From Afipia sp. 1NLS2 (GTDB taxonomy: Bacteria > Pseudomonadota > Alphaproteobacteria > Rhizobiales > Xanthobacteraceae), in assembly GCF_000178995.1 (NCBI RefSeq), contig NZ_ADVZ01000002.1:62001-126000 (forward strand): DNA of 64,000 nt. Reading direction: 5' to 3'. The notes under the pieces are model-generated. The model worked only from the letters and a program-made list of their open reading frames with translations. It made no database searches and was not told where the DNA came from. The stretch's first letter is position 1, and the number at the start of each line of letters is the position of its first letter. Made by a program: the position numbers and the translations under genes. This document shows, in pieces, positions 35,478 through 44,400 of the stretch.

Positions 35478-35741
35478 CTAGAACCGTCCTCCAGCTTCGA
35501 CGCCGACATAGCCGCCGATGCGGATGCACGTATTGCTGTCCGCCGCGCGGACGAAGCCCGCGCCATACTGCGCACAGGGGTTGTGTGACGGCGCACGGGG
35601 CGTGAGGGTTGTCGTCGCTTCATGCGCGGGATGTTTTCGCGGCTTGTGCTTTTGCTGCTGCTGTTCCGCGGATGCAGAGGCGGTGCATGCCAGCGCCAGG
35701 AGCGCCGCGAGCGAAACGGTCAGGAACGGTTTGCGTGGCAT
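35478..35741 (-). CDS. Small exported protein resembling a porin N terminus
   Basis: An 87-aa protein with a signal peptide (MPRKPFLTVSLAALLALACT) and a His/Lys/Pro-rich linker. Its C-terminal 30 residues (CAQYGAGFVRAADSNTCIRI, then GGYVGVEAG) resemble the conserved start of Bradyrhizobium-type porins ('C-YGAGF-Y-PG-DTC-KIGGYVR-E'). No barrel follows; the protein ends there. It may be a stand-alone disulfide-bonded peptide family or a porin remnant. Confidence 0.65.
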   Translation of the reverse strand: MPRKPFLTVSLAALLALACTASASAEQQQQKHKPRKHPAHEATTTLTPRAPSHNPCAQYGAGFVRAADSNTCIRIGGYVGVEAGGRF

Positions 35742-35776
35742 CGATGTCCTCCGCTGCAGTGATGGGCACGGCTTCG

Positions 35777-36535
35777 TCAGAGTGGCGCACCCCAGCTTCG
35801 CGCGGTCTGCACGACCCAGTCTCTATATAATGTCAGAGGCGTCACGCCGGTGATGCCTCCGCAGCCATTGGTGAAGTTCGGGCCGGTGGACCAGCTGACC
35901 ACGCCGGCAACGATGCTGCGGCCGTTTTGATCCTCGAACATCGGCGCGCCGGAATCGCCGGTGCAGCCGCCCATGCCGGGACGCTTGTTCTGAGTCTGCG
36001 GGTCGGTGAGGCGGACCTGCAGAGTGCCGGGCTTGCCCGTCACGGTGAGAGAAGCCGCGCGTGCCGTGCCGACATCGTTGCCGCTCGGCGTGCTGGAGCC
36101 GATGCCTGCGATGGTGAACATCGCGCCCGGCTCCACGGGCAGGCGCGGCGCACCGAGCGCGACCGGCGACTTGCCGGGCATCGGCGCGGGCAACTGCACA
36201 AGCGCCAGATCGGCGGTGGCGCGATGCGCAGCCATGGCCTGCGCGCTGTAGCGCGGGTGGGTGAGGGCCTTGCGCGGTGTAATGAGGCGCGGCGGTTTCG
36301 AGGAATAGTCCACCACACGCAGTGAATTGCTCGATGACACACAATGTGCGGCGGTGAGCACCACCGTCGGCGCGATCACGGTTCCGGTGCATACAACACC
36401 ATTCGGCCCGATCACTGTGACGAGCGAATGCGCGACCGCACCGCTCGGCGCGGAGCGGCTGCCGGTGACGGCATGCGCGGGACACGCGAGCGCGGACAAT
36501 AGGATGAATGCGGAAGCGAGGCGAGGCGGCGTCAT
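35777..36535 (-). CDS. Exported trypsin-like serine protease
   Basis: A 252-aa S1-family protease. Signal peptide (MTPPRLASAFILLSALACPA), then catalytic His64 in VVLTAAHCV, Asp109 in ATADLALVQL and Ser195 in MGGCTGDSGAPMF; cysteines 49/65 and 191/CGG fit trypsin disulfides. It has no PDZ domain, unlike HtrA. Secreted to periplasm or outside. It is divergent from gp6 with only 56 bases between starts, so both promoters for this protease and for the tail half of the GTA cluster must lie there or upstream. Confidence 0.88.
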   Translation of the reverse strand: MTPPRLASAFILLSALACPAHAVTGSRSAPSGAVAHSLVTVIGPNGVVCTGTVIAPTVVLTAAHCVSSSNSLRVVDYSSKPPRLITPRKALTHPRYSAQAMAAHRATADLALVQLPAPMPGKSPVALGAPRLPVEPGAMFTIAGIGSSTPSGNDVGTARAASLTVTGKPGTLQVRLTDPQTQNKRPGMGGCTGDSGAPMFEDQNGRSIVAGVVSWSTGPNFTNGCGGITGVTPLTLYRDWVVQTARSWGAPL

Positions 36536-36591
36536 GGGCGCAGCTTGAGCCTGCGCGCGAGGGTTTTGTCAACTGAAAGAGAAGTGAGCCG

Positions 36592-37161
36592 ATGGCCGCC
36601 ATTCTTCTGACACCGCCGGAGGCCGAGCCGCTCTCGGTCAGTGACGCAAAAGCGTATCTGCGCGTGGAAACCGACGACGACGATGTGCTGATCGCCAGTC
36701 TGATCGCGGCGGCGCGCAGCCATGTCGAGGCACTTGGCCGCTGCGCGCTGCTGACACAGAGCTGGCGGCTGGTGCTGGATGGCTGGCCCCCGGACGGACG
36801 CATCAAGCCGAAGCTCGCTCCGCTGTCTGCTGTCACTGCCGCGCGTGTCTATGACGAGGCGGGGACAGCGCATGTGATCGATGCGGAGAATTTCGTGCTC
36901 GATGCCGCGCAAGGCGTGATCGCGGTGCGGCCTTGTGTGATGCCGCAGCCGGGGCGCGCCACGGCGGGAATCGAGATCGATGTTGTCGCTGGATTTGGCG
37001 ATGCGGGCGGCGACGTGCCGCAGGCTTTGATGCAGGCGCTGCGAATGATGGTCGCACATTGGTACGACAATCGCGGGCTGATCGCCATCGGCGCCAGCAT
37101 CGTGGTGATGCCGCCGAGTGTCAACGCGCTGATCTCCTCGCATCGGGTGCTGTCGCTATGA
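36592..37161 (+). CDS. GTA gp6, head-tail connector
   Basis: A 189-aa head-tail connector of the gp6/phiE125-gp8 type. The N-terminal helical motif LSVSDAKAYLRVETDDDDVL, then LIAAARSHVEALGRCALLTQ, and the C-terminal ALMQALRMMVAHWYDNRG are characteristic. It extends the portal to the tail. It is the first gene after the 2.2-kb insertion and begins the tail block; its stop overlaps gp7 by four bases. Confidence 0.88.
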   Translation: MAAILLTPPEAEPLSVSDAKAYLRVETDDDDVLIASLIAAARSHVEALGRCALLTQSWRLVLDGWPPDGRIKPKLAPLSAVTAARVYDEAGTAHVIDAENFVLDAAQGVIAVRPCVMPQPGRATAGIEIDVVAGFGDAGGDVPQALMQALRMMVAHWYDNRGLIAIGASIVVMPPSVNALISSHRVLSL

Positions 37162-37478
37162 TCGATCCGGGACAGTTGCGGACGCGGCTGCTGCTGCAGC
37201 AGCCGATCGAGACGCCGGACGATCAGGGCGGCGTGATGCGCGCTTGGTCATCTTACGGCAATGCGTGGGCGAAGGTCGTGCCATTGACCGCACTGCCGGG
37301 CGTAGAGGCGGATGCAAGCGGCGCCACGCAAAACTATCGCATCACCATGCGCGCGAATTTCAGCCTCACGTTGCAACACCGGCTGGTGGAGGGCGCGAAG
37401 GTCTACCAGATCGTCGCGGTCCGGAACTCCGACGACCGCCGTTACATCGAGATCGATGCGCAGTTGCGCGTTCAATGA
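37158..37478 (+). CDS. GTA gp7, head-tail adaptor
   Basis: A 106-aa head-tail adaptor/joining protein: MIDPGQLRTRLLLQQPIETP, GNAWAKVVPL and the C-terminal RRYIEIDAQLRV are typical of the family. The start overlaps the gp6 stop (ATGA), so it is translationally coupled. Confidence 0.85.
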   Translation: MIDPGQLRTRLLLQQPIETPDDQGGVMRAWSSYGNAWAKVVPLTALPGVEADASGATQNYRITMRANFSLTLQHRLVEGAKVYQIVAVRNSDDRRYIEIDAQLRVQ

Positions 37479-37488
37479 GGCCTTCGAC

Positions 37489-37899
37489 ATGACCCCATCC
37501 AACGTGGCGCTGCGCGCGGCCATTCACACGGCCTTGCGCGGTGATAGTGCGCTGGCTGCCGTGCTTGGCGACAATCGTATCTATGACGAGCCGCCGCGCA
37601 ATACTGCCTTTCCCTATGTGACGCTCGGCGAGGCGCGGCTGATGGATTCCTCCGGCGACGGCGGCGAGACGCAGGAACACCAGCTGACGCTGCATGCCTG
37701 GTCGCGGCAGGGTGGCCATCGCGAGGCGCATATGATCGCGGGTGCGCTGTTGCAGGCGCTGGATGATGCGCCGCTGTCGCTCGAGGACAACCGTCTCGTC
37801 AACCTGCGCTTCTCTCTGGCGGACATTCGCCGCGAGAACGACGGCAAGACCTATCACGCGCTGGTGCGCTTTCGCGCGGTGACCGAGCCTGCAGTCTGA
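37489..37899 (+). CDS. GTA gp8, DUF3168 tail-completion protein
   Basis: A 136-aa DUF3168 protein: LRAAIHTALRGDSALAAVLG, IYDEPPRNTAFPYVTLGEAR and LTLHAWSRQGGHREA. In GTAs and siphophages it terminates the tail tube at the head. Ten bases after gp7, same operon. Confidence 0.88.
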   Translation: MTPSNVALRAAIHTALRGDSALAAVLGDNRIYDEPPRNTAFPYVTLGEARLMDSSGDGGETQEHQLTLHAWSRQGGHREAHMIAGALLQALDDAPLSLEDNRLVNLRFSLADIRRENDGKTYHALVRFRAVTEPAV

Positions 37900-37935
37900 T
37901 CGCGGACAAACACATCGAACATCCAAGGAGACGCC

Positions 37936-38343
37936 ATGGGCGCGCAAAAGGGCAAGGACTTGCTCCTGAAAATGAACGACGGTACGGACTATGTCACGGT
38001 CGCGGGCCTGCGAAGCCGCAAGATCGCGTTCAACGCCGAGACGGTGGACGTGACGCATGCGGAGTCGGTGGATCGCTGGCGCGAACTGCTGGAAGGCGCG
38101 GGCGTCAAGCGCGCGTCGATCTCTGGACGCGGGTTGTTCAAGGATGCGGCCTCCGACGCGCTGGTAAGGCAGGCGTTCTTCGATGGTGCGATCAATGCGT
38201 GCCAGGTGGTGGTGCCGGATTTAGGCACCATTGAGGGGCTGTTCCAGATCTCCGGCCTGGAATTTTCCGGCGAGCACAATGGCGAAGTGACGTTCGACCT
38301 CGGACTTGAATCCGCGGGCGCGCTGACCTTCACCGCGCTGTAG
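37936..38343 (+). CDS. GTA gp9, major tail tube protein
   Basis: A 135-aa major tail protein of the TP901-1/phiC31 class: MGAQKGKDLLLKMNDG, AFNAETVDVTHAES, WRELLEGAGVKRASISGRG and the C-terminal GEVTFDLGLESAGALTF. It polymerises into the tail tube. AGGAG precedes the ATG. Confidence 0.9.
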   Translation: MGAQKGKDLLLKMNDGTDYVTVAGLRSRKIAFNAETVDVTHAESVDRWRELLEGAGVKRASISGRGLFKDAASDALVRQAFFDGAINACQVVVPDLGTIEGLFQISGLEFSGEHNGEVTFDLGLESAGALTFTAL

Positions 38344-38352
38344 GAGAGGACG

Positions 38353-38664
38353 ATGGCGAACTCTCATCGCGGCGAGATTGAAGCCTTGCTTGGCGACCGA
38401 ATGCGCACGCTGGTCCTGACCCTTGGCGCGCTGGCGGAACTGGAGAGCGCGTTTGGCGCCGCCGACCTGATGGCGTTGGCGGAACGCTTCGGCACCGGGC
38501 GGCTGTCGGCGCGCGATCTTGTCCGCATTATTGCTGCCGGGCTTCGCGGCGCGGGCGAGAGCGTGAGCGATGATGAGGTGGCGGCCTTGCGGGTCGAGGG
38601 TGGGGTGACGGGTTATGTCCGCATCGCCGCCGACCTGATCGCCGCGACGTTCGATGGCGCGTGA
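38353..38664 (+). CDS. GTA gp10, tail assembly chaperone-like
   Basis: A 103-aa protein of the 'gene transfer agent family' (GTA_gp10): RGEIEALLGDRMRTLVLTLG, ALAELESAFGAADLMALAER. In phages this slot encodes tail assembly chaperones that coat the tape measure during assembly. Nine bases after gp9. Confidence 0.87.
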   Translation: MANSHRGEIEALLGDRMRTLVLTLGALAELESAFGAADLMALAERFGTGRLSARDLVRIIAAGLRGAGESVSDDEVAALRVEGGVTGYVRIAADLIAATFDGA

Positions 38665-38667
38665 GCG

Positions 38668-38871
38668 ATGAAGCCTTTCCCCTGGAATGAGGCCATCGGC
38701 TTCGGGCTTGGCGTGTTGCGGCTGCCGCCTGCGCAGTTCTGGGCGATGACGCCGCGCGAACTGGCTTTCGCGATCCGTGGAGTATGCGGGACCGTGGCGG
38801 AGCCGATCGATCGCGCATCGCTCGACGCGTTGATGAAACAGTTTCCGGATCTCGCGGAGGTCAAACCATGA
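38668..38871 (+). CDS. Tail assembly chaperone (gp10.1-like)
   Basis: A 67-aa protein: FPWNEAIGFGLGVLRLPPAQ, FWAMTPRELAFAIRG. The family (phage tail assembly chaperone, Rcc01693 type) pairs with gp10 just before the tape measure. It overlaps the tape-measure start by four bases. Confidence 0.82.
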   Translation: MKPFPWNEAIGFGLGVLRLPPAQFWAMTPRELAFAIRGVCGTVAEPIDRASLDALMKQFPDLAEVKP

Positions 38872-39458
38872 GTGATACGTTCACCAATCTGGACGATGCG
38901 ACGCAAGCTGCGAGCAATCTCGCGTTACGGGTACGCGACCTTGAACTGGGCGCGACGTCCTTCTCGCGGGCGATGACGCAGGCTTTTGCAATTTCCGTCG
39001 CCGGCGGCAAGCAATTCGATGACGTGCTGAAATCGCTCGCGCTGCGGCTGTCCAGTCTGTCGCTCAATGCCGCGTTGAAGCCGGTGCAGAATTCCATCGC
39101 AAGCGGCATCGGAAACCTGCTGTCGGGACTGACCGGAACGGGCGCATCCGCCAACACGGCGGTTGCGGCGGCAAGCGGCGCGGTGAAGCCGTTCGCATCC
39201 GGCGGGGTCATCGGCGCGCCGACTTACTTTCCGTTGATGCAGGGCGGTGTCGGCCTTGCAGGCGAGGCGGGGCCGGAAGCGATCATGCCGCTCAAGCGCG
39301 GGCCTGATGGACGCCTTGGCGTCGCGGGCGCGGGCGGCGGCGTCAACAACATCACGGTGCAGATCGCGACGCCGGACCCCGGCAGCTTCCGCCGCTCGGA
39401 AAGTTATATCACCGGCCGGATCGCGCGCGCTGTCGCGCGTGGCCAGCGCAGCCTGTAG
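38868..39458 (+). CDS. GTA gp11, short tail tape measure protein
   Basis: A 196-aa tape-measure protein, very short as usual for GTAs. The helical N terminus (DATQAASNLALRVRDLELGA, FAISVAGGKQFDDVLKSLAL) is followed by the conserved GTA segment FASGGVIGAPTYFPLMQGG, GLAGEAGPEAIMPLKRG and NNITVQIATPDPGSFRRSE. It sets tail length; the size agrees with the short GTA tail. Confidence 0.9.
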   Translation: MSDTFTNLDDATQAASNLALRVRDLELGATSFSRAMTQAFAISVAGGKQFDDVLKSLALRLSSLSLNAALKPVQNSIASGIGNLLSGLTGTGASANTAVAAASGAVKPFASGGVIGAPTYFPLMQGGVGLAGEAGPEAIMPLKRGPDGRLGVAGAGGGVNNITVQIATPDPGSFRRSESYITGRIARAVARGQRSL

Positions 39459-39472
39459 GCGCGGGGAGTTCG

Positions 39473-40114
39473 ATGATATCTTTTCACGAAATTCTATTCC
39501 CGCTCGACATCGCGCTGAAAAGCGCGGGCGGGCCGGAGCGCCGCACCGAGATTGTCGCGTTCGGCTCCGGGCGCGAGCAGCGCAACGCACGCTGGGCGCA
39601 TTCGCGGCGACGGTATGATGCAGGCTACGGCGTGAAGACGCTCACCGCCTTGCAACAGGTAGTGGCGTTCTTCGAGGAGCGGCGCGGACAACTTTATGGG
39701 TTTCGCTGGCGCGACCGGCTCGATCATTCCTCCGCATCCGATGATGCGGCACCATCGCCGCTCGATCAGATGCTGGGCACGGGCGATGGCGTGCAGGCGC
39801 AGTTTCAACTGATAAAGACTTACGGCTCCAGCTACGCGCCTTACGCGCGCCCGATCGAGAAGCCGGTGCCGGGCAGCGTGCGCGTCGCCGTGGCGGGTGT
39901 GGAAGCAACAGCGGACACCGACTTCACCTTCGATACCACGACTGGGATCGTTACGTTTATGCCGGGGCATATTCCCACGTCCGGCGCGGCGGTGACGGCG
40001 GGTTTTCTGTTCGATGTGCCGGTGCGGTTCGATACCGACTATCTTGAAGTCGATCTGTCGGCGTTCGCCGCGGGCGCCATTCCGAAAATTCCTCTCGTGG
40101 AGATCAAGCCATGA
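39473..40114 (+). CDS. GTA gp12, DUF2460 distal tail protein
   Basis: A 213-aa DUF2460 protein: FHEILFPLDIALKSAGGPER, RRYDAGYGVKTLTALQQVVA, FFEERRGQLYGFRWRDRLD, and VPVRFDTDYLEVDLSAF. In the GTA structure this is the distal tail/hub component. Its stop overlaps the gp13 start by four bases. Confidence 0.92.
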   Translation: MISFHEILFPLDIALKSAGGPERRTEIVAFGSGREQRNARWAHSRRRYDAGYGVKTLTALQQVVAFFEERRGQLYGFRWRDRLDHSSASDDAAPSPLDQMLGTGDGVQAQFQLIKTYGSSYAPYARPIEKPVPGSVRVAVAGVEATADTDFTFDTTTGIVTFMPGHIPTSGAAVTAGFLFDVPVRFDTDYLEVDLSAFAAGAIPKIPLVEIKP

Positions 40115-41001
40115 GAGCAATTCCCTCCGCTTTGCAAGCGAAGCTCGATAGCGGCGTCACTACGCTGGCGCGATGCTGGATCGTGACGCGCCGCGACGGT
40201 GTGGTGTCTGGCTTCACCGATCACGATGGCGATCTTGTCATTGAAGGTGTGACATGCCGCGCCGGGACGGGATTCGGCACATCGGAAGCGACGAGCCGCT
40301 TCGATCTGTCGATCGATGGCGCGGAGATTTCCGGCGCGCTCGCGGCGGATTCTCTGACGGAAGCCGATCTTGCCGCCGGGCGGTTCGACGCGGCACGGGT
40401 TGATACCTGGCTGGTGGACTGGAGCGATGTCACCTTGAGGGTGCTGTTGTCGCGTGCCACACTCGGCGAGGTGAAACGCGAGGGCGAGGCGTTCAGCGCC
40501 GAACTGCGCGGGCTTGCCGACAAGCTATCGCAGGAAAGTGGGAGGCTCTACACCGCGCGTTGCGCCGCCGATCTAGGCGATGCGCGTTGCAAGATTGCGC
40601 TCGATGCGGCGGGTTTGAATGGTGCCGGTACCGTTTCACGCCTGCTGGGCGTGTCCGCCATCGCGGTGGAAAGTCTTGAGGGTTTTTCGGAGGGGATTTT
40701 CACCGCCGGATGCCTCACATGGACGAGTGGCGCGAATAGTGGTCTCGCGGTCGAGATCAAGGAACATCGTCTTGGCGGCGGCGAGGTGCAACTCACGCTG
40801 TGGCAGGCGATGAGCGAGATCATCGCAATTGGCGATGCCTTCACCATCACCGCCGGTTGCGACAAGCGGTTCGAGACGTGCCGCGATCGCTTCGCCAACA
40901 GCATCAACTTTCGCGGCTTTCCGCACATTCCCGGCAATGACTTCGTCATCGCCGGCGTCAATGCATCCGCCAACAACGATGGCGGCTCGCTCGTCTCCTG
41001 A
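40111..41001 (+). CDS. GTA gp13, DUF2163 tail hub protein
   Basis: A 296-aa protein with the N-terminal DUF2163 domain (LQAKLDSGVTTLARCWIVTR, VSGFTDHDGDLVIEGVTCRA) and C-terminal phage_BR0599-like part with conserved cysteines (GCDKRFETCRDRFANSINFR, GFPHIPGNDF). It builds the tail hub and may carry an Fe-S site in homologues. Its stop shares one base with the gp14 start. Confidence 0.92.
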   Translation: MRAIPSALQAKLDSGVTTLARCWIVTRRDGVVSGFTDHDGDLVIEGVTCRAGTGFGTSEATSRFDLSIDGAEISGALAADSLTEADLAAGRFDAARVDTWLVDWSDVTLRVLLSRATLGEVKREGEAFSAELRGLADKLSQESGRLYTARCAADLGDARCKIALDAAGLNGAGTVSRLLGVSAIAVESLEGFSEGIFTAGCLTWTSGANSGLAVEIKEHRLGGGEVQLTLWQAMSEIIAIGDAFTITAGCDKRFETCRDRFANSINFRGFPHIPGNDFVIAGVNASANNDGGSLVS

Positions 41002-41456
41002 TGGATCAGGCCATGATAACTCGTTTGACCCGCGCCGCCATTGTTGCGGAGGCGCGAAGCTGGATCGGCACGCGCTATCGCCACCAGGGATCGCTGAAAG
41101 GCGTGGGGTGCGATTGCCTCGGCCTAGTGCGTGGCGTCTGGCGCAACTGCATCGGCGCTGAGCCGGAGTTGCCGCCGCCATATGCGCCCGACTGGGCAGA
41201 AGCGCATGGCGAGGAAACGCTGGCGCAGGCGGCTATGCGGCATCTCATGAGGACCGAGGTGGGCGACATCGGCGCGGGCGACGTTCTGTTGTTTCGCTGG
41301 CGCGAGGGTTTCGTCGCCAAGCACGTCGCCATCGCAAGCGGCGAAGACACCATGATCCACGCCCATGACGGCGCGGCGGTGTGTGAGGTCGCCTTCACGC
41401 CATGGTGGCGGCGGCATCTTGCGCACGCGTTTCGTTTTCCCGGAGTCATCGAATAA
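41001..41456 (+). CDS. GTA gp14, NlpC/P60 peptidoglycan peptidase
   Basis: A 151-aa NlpC/P60 cysteine peptidase: catalytic Cys39 in GVGCDCLGLVRGVW and His108 in VAKHVAIASGEDTMIHAH. At the tail tip it would open the recipient cell wall during DNA entry. Shares a base with gp13 upstream and with gp15 downstream, showing tight coupling. Confidence 0.92.
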   Translation: MDQAMITRLTRAAIVAEARSWIGTRYRHQGSLKGVGCDCLGLVRGVWRNCIGAEPELPPPYAPDWAEAHGEETLAQAAMRHLMRTEVGDIGAGDVLLFRWREGFVAKHVAIASGEDTMIHAHDGAAVCEVAFTPWWRRHLAHAFRFPGVIE

Positions 41457-44400
41457 TGGCGGCGCTGGTTCTTTCCGTTGCGGGCGGCGCGGCCGGTGCG
41501 GTGTTCGGCCCGGCAGGTGCGATCGCCGGGCGTATCGCCGGCGCGCTTGCGGGCAACATGATCGATCAGGCGCTGTTCGGCTCGACCGCGCGTAGCGTGA
41601 CCGGGCCGCGGCTCGCCGATCTCGACGTGATGGCCTCGACCGAAGGCGCGCCGATCCCGCGATTGTACGGACGTGCGCGATTGTCGGGGCAGGTGATCTG
41701 GGCGACACGGCTGGAGGAGGTGGTGTCCACCAGCAGCCAGACCACCGGCGGCAAGGGCGGACTTGGCGGCGCGACCGCCACCACGACCACCACGACCTAT
41801 TCCTATTACGCCAATTTTGCCGTCGGCCTGTGCGAGGGCGAGATTGGAAGCGTCGGCCGGATCTGGGCCGATGGCGACCTGCTCGACACATCGACGCTGA
41901 CGATGCGTGTGCATCGCGGCGGCGAGGACCAGTTGCCGGACGATCTGATCGTGGCGAAGGAGGGTGCGGATAATGCGCCGTCCTATCGCGGCCTCGCTTA
42001 TGTAGTGTTCGAGCGGTTGCCGCTGGCCGATTTCGGCAATCGCATTCCGCAACTGTCGTTCGAGATCGTGCGGCCTGTCGGCGCGCTGGAGCGCATGACG
42101 CGCGCGGTGACGCTCATTCCGGGTTCCACGGAGTTCGGTTACGAGACATCCGCCGTGGTGCGTGTGCTCGGCCCCGGCCAGTCCGCGCCGGAAAACCGTC
42201 ACGTCACCATTGCGGCGTCCGATGTGATGGCCTCGCTCAACGATCTACAGGCGACGTGTCCCAATCTCGAGCGTGTCGCCATCGTGGTGGCGTGGTTCGG
42301 CAGCGATCTGCGCGCGGGCGAATGCAAGGTCCGGCCCGGCGTCGATAATGCGATCAAGGTGACGTCCGGCGGCACATGGTCGGTCGCGGGCGTGACGCGG
42401 CCGGATGCGTATCTGGTATCCAGCATCGATGGTGTGCCGTCTTATGGCGGCACGCCCTCCGATGACAGCGTGATTCACCTCATTACGGATCTGAAAACGC
42501 GGGGCCTCAAGGTCACGCTGTATCCGTTTTTGATGATGGACATTCCACCCGACAATGTGCTGCCCGATCCCTGGAGCGACGCATCATCGCAGCCAGCCTA
42601 TCCGTGGCGCGGGCGCATCACGTGCGATCCCGCACCGGGCATGAGCGGCTCGCCTCAGGGGACAGCGGACGCGGCCACGCAGGTTGAAGCGTTCTTTTCC
42701 GGCGATGATGTCAGCGGTTGGAATTACCGCCGCATGATCTTGCACTACGCTTCGCTCGCGGCCTCCTGTGGTGGCGTGGATGCATTCCTAATCGGCTCGG
42801 AGTTGAAAGCGCTGACGCGCGTGCGTTCCGGTGCGGGCGTCTATCCCGCGGTGACGGCGCTCGCCACATTGGCTGCCGACGTGAAGGCGATCGTCGGATC
42901 GTCCACGCTCATTACTTATGGCGCGGACTGGACCGAGTATGGCTCGGACGTAGTGACGCCCGATGCCTCCGAGGTGCGTTTTCCGCTGGATGCGCTGTGG
43001 GCGTCGTCTGCTATCGATGCGGTCGGGATCGACTACTACGCGCCGCTGTCCGACTGGCGCGACGAAGCGGGTCATCTGGATACGGCGGAGTTCTCCTCAA
43101 TCTACGAGCGCGATTATCTGAAAAGCCGCCTGCAAAGTGGTGAGGCTTATGACTGGTACTACGCCAATGACGCCGCGCGCACCGCGCAGACGCGTAGTCC
43201 TATCACCGATGGCCTTGGCAAGCCGTGGGTGTTTCGCGCCAAGGACATCTGGACCTGGTGGAGCAATCCTCACCACGAGCGTGTCGGCGGCGTTGAGCTT
43301 GGCACCGCGACGGCGTGGACACCGTGCAGCAAGCCGGTCTGGCTGACGGAGATCGGCTGCCCCGCAGTGGACAAAGGCACAAACCAGCCGAGCGTATTCC
43401 CGGATGCGAAGTCGTCCGACGGCAATGTGCCGTATTTTTCGAACGGCCAGCGCGACGACCTGATTCAGCGCCGGATGCTTGAGGCGGTGCTCGGCGCATT
43501 CGATCCTGCTTTCGGCGGCGACGAGACGCACAATCCTGTTTCGCCTATCTACGGCGGGCCGATGATCGACGTTTCCGGTATCCATCTGTGGACCTGGGAC
43601 GCGCGGCCTTATCCGGTGTTTCCGCTCGCGAGCGACGTCTGGAGCGATGCGCCGAACTGGCAGACCGGGCACTGGCTGACCGGGCGGCTCGGCGGTGCGC
43701 CGCTCGACGCCACGGTCGCGACGTTGTTGCAGGACGCATCCATCACGGATGTTGATGCTTCCTCGCTGCGCGACGCTTGCGACGGTTACGTGGTGGACCG
43801 GCCAATGACGCCGCGCGCGATGATCGATCCGCTCGCCACGGCCTATGCCTTCGATGCGGCGGCGGTCGGTGACAATCTCATGTTTGTGCCGCGCGGCGGC
43901 ATGCCGGTGATGGAGATTTCGGAGGACCAGCTTGTCGATCCTGAAAAGGATGCGCCGGCGAAACTGACGCGCGCGCAGGAAACCGAACTGCCGCGCGAGG
44001 TGAGCTTCGGTTACACCGACGCCTCGGTGGACTATCGCCGCGCCGCCGTCACCTCGCGACGTCTGGTCGGCGGCGCCACCCGTGCATTGCATTCGGATCT
44101 TGCCGTCGTCACCAACGATGCCGCTGCGACACGGCGCGCAGATATCTGGCTGCAGGATCTGTGGGCAGGGCGCGAGAGCATTTCATTCGCGCTCGGCATG
44201 GAGCATCTGACGTTAACGCCGGGCGATGTCGTCGGCGTTACGATCAAGGGCCGGCGGCGGCTTTATGAAGTCGGCGAGCTGGTCGATACCGAACAGCGGC
44301 AGATCAGCGCACGCAGCATCGATCCAGACATTTTCAACGTGCCGCTGCCGCAACCGCGCCAGAGCGTGCCGGCAATTCCGCCTGCGCTCGGCCCGGTTCA

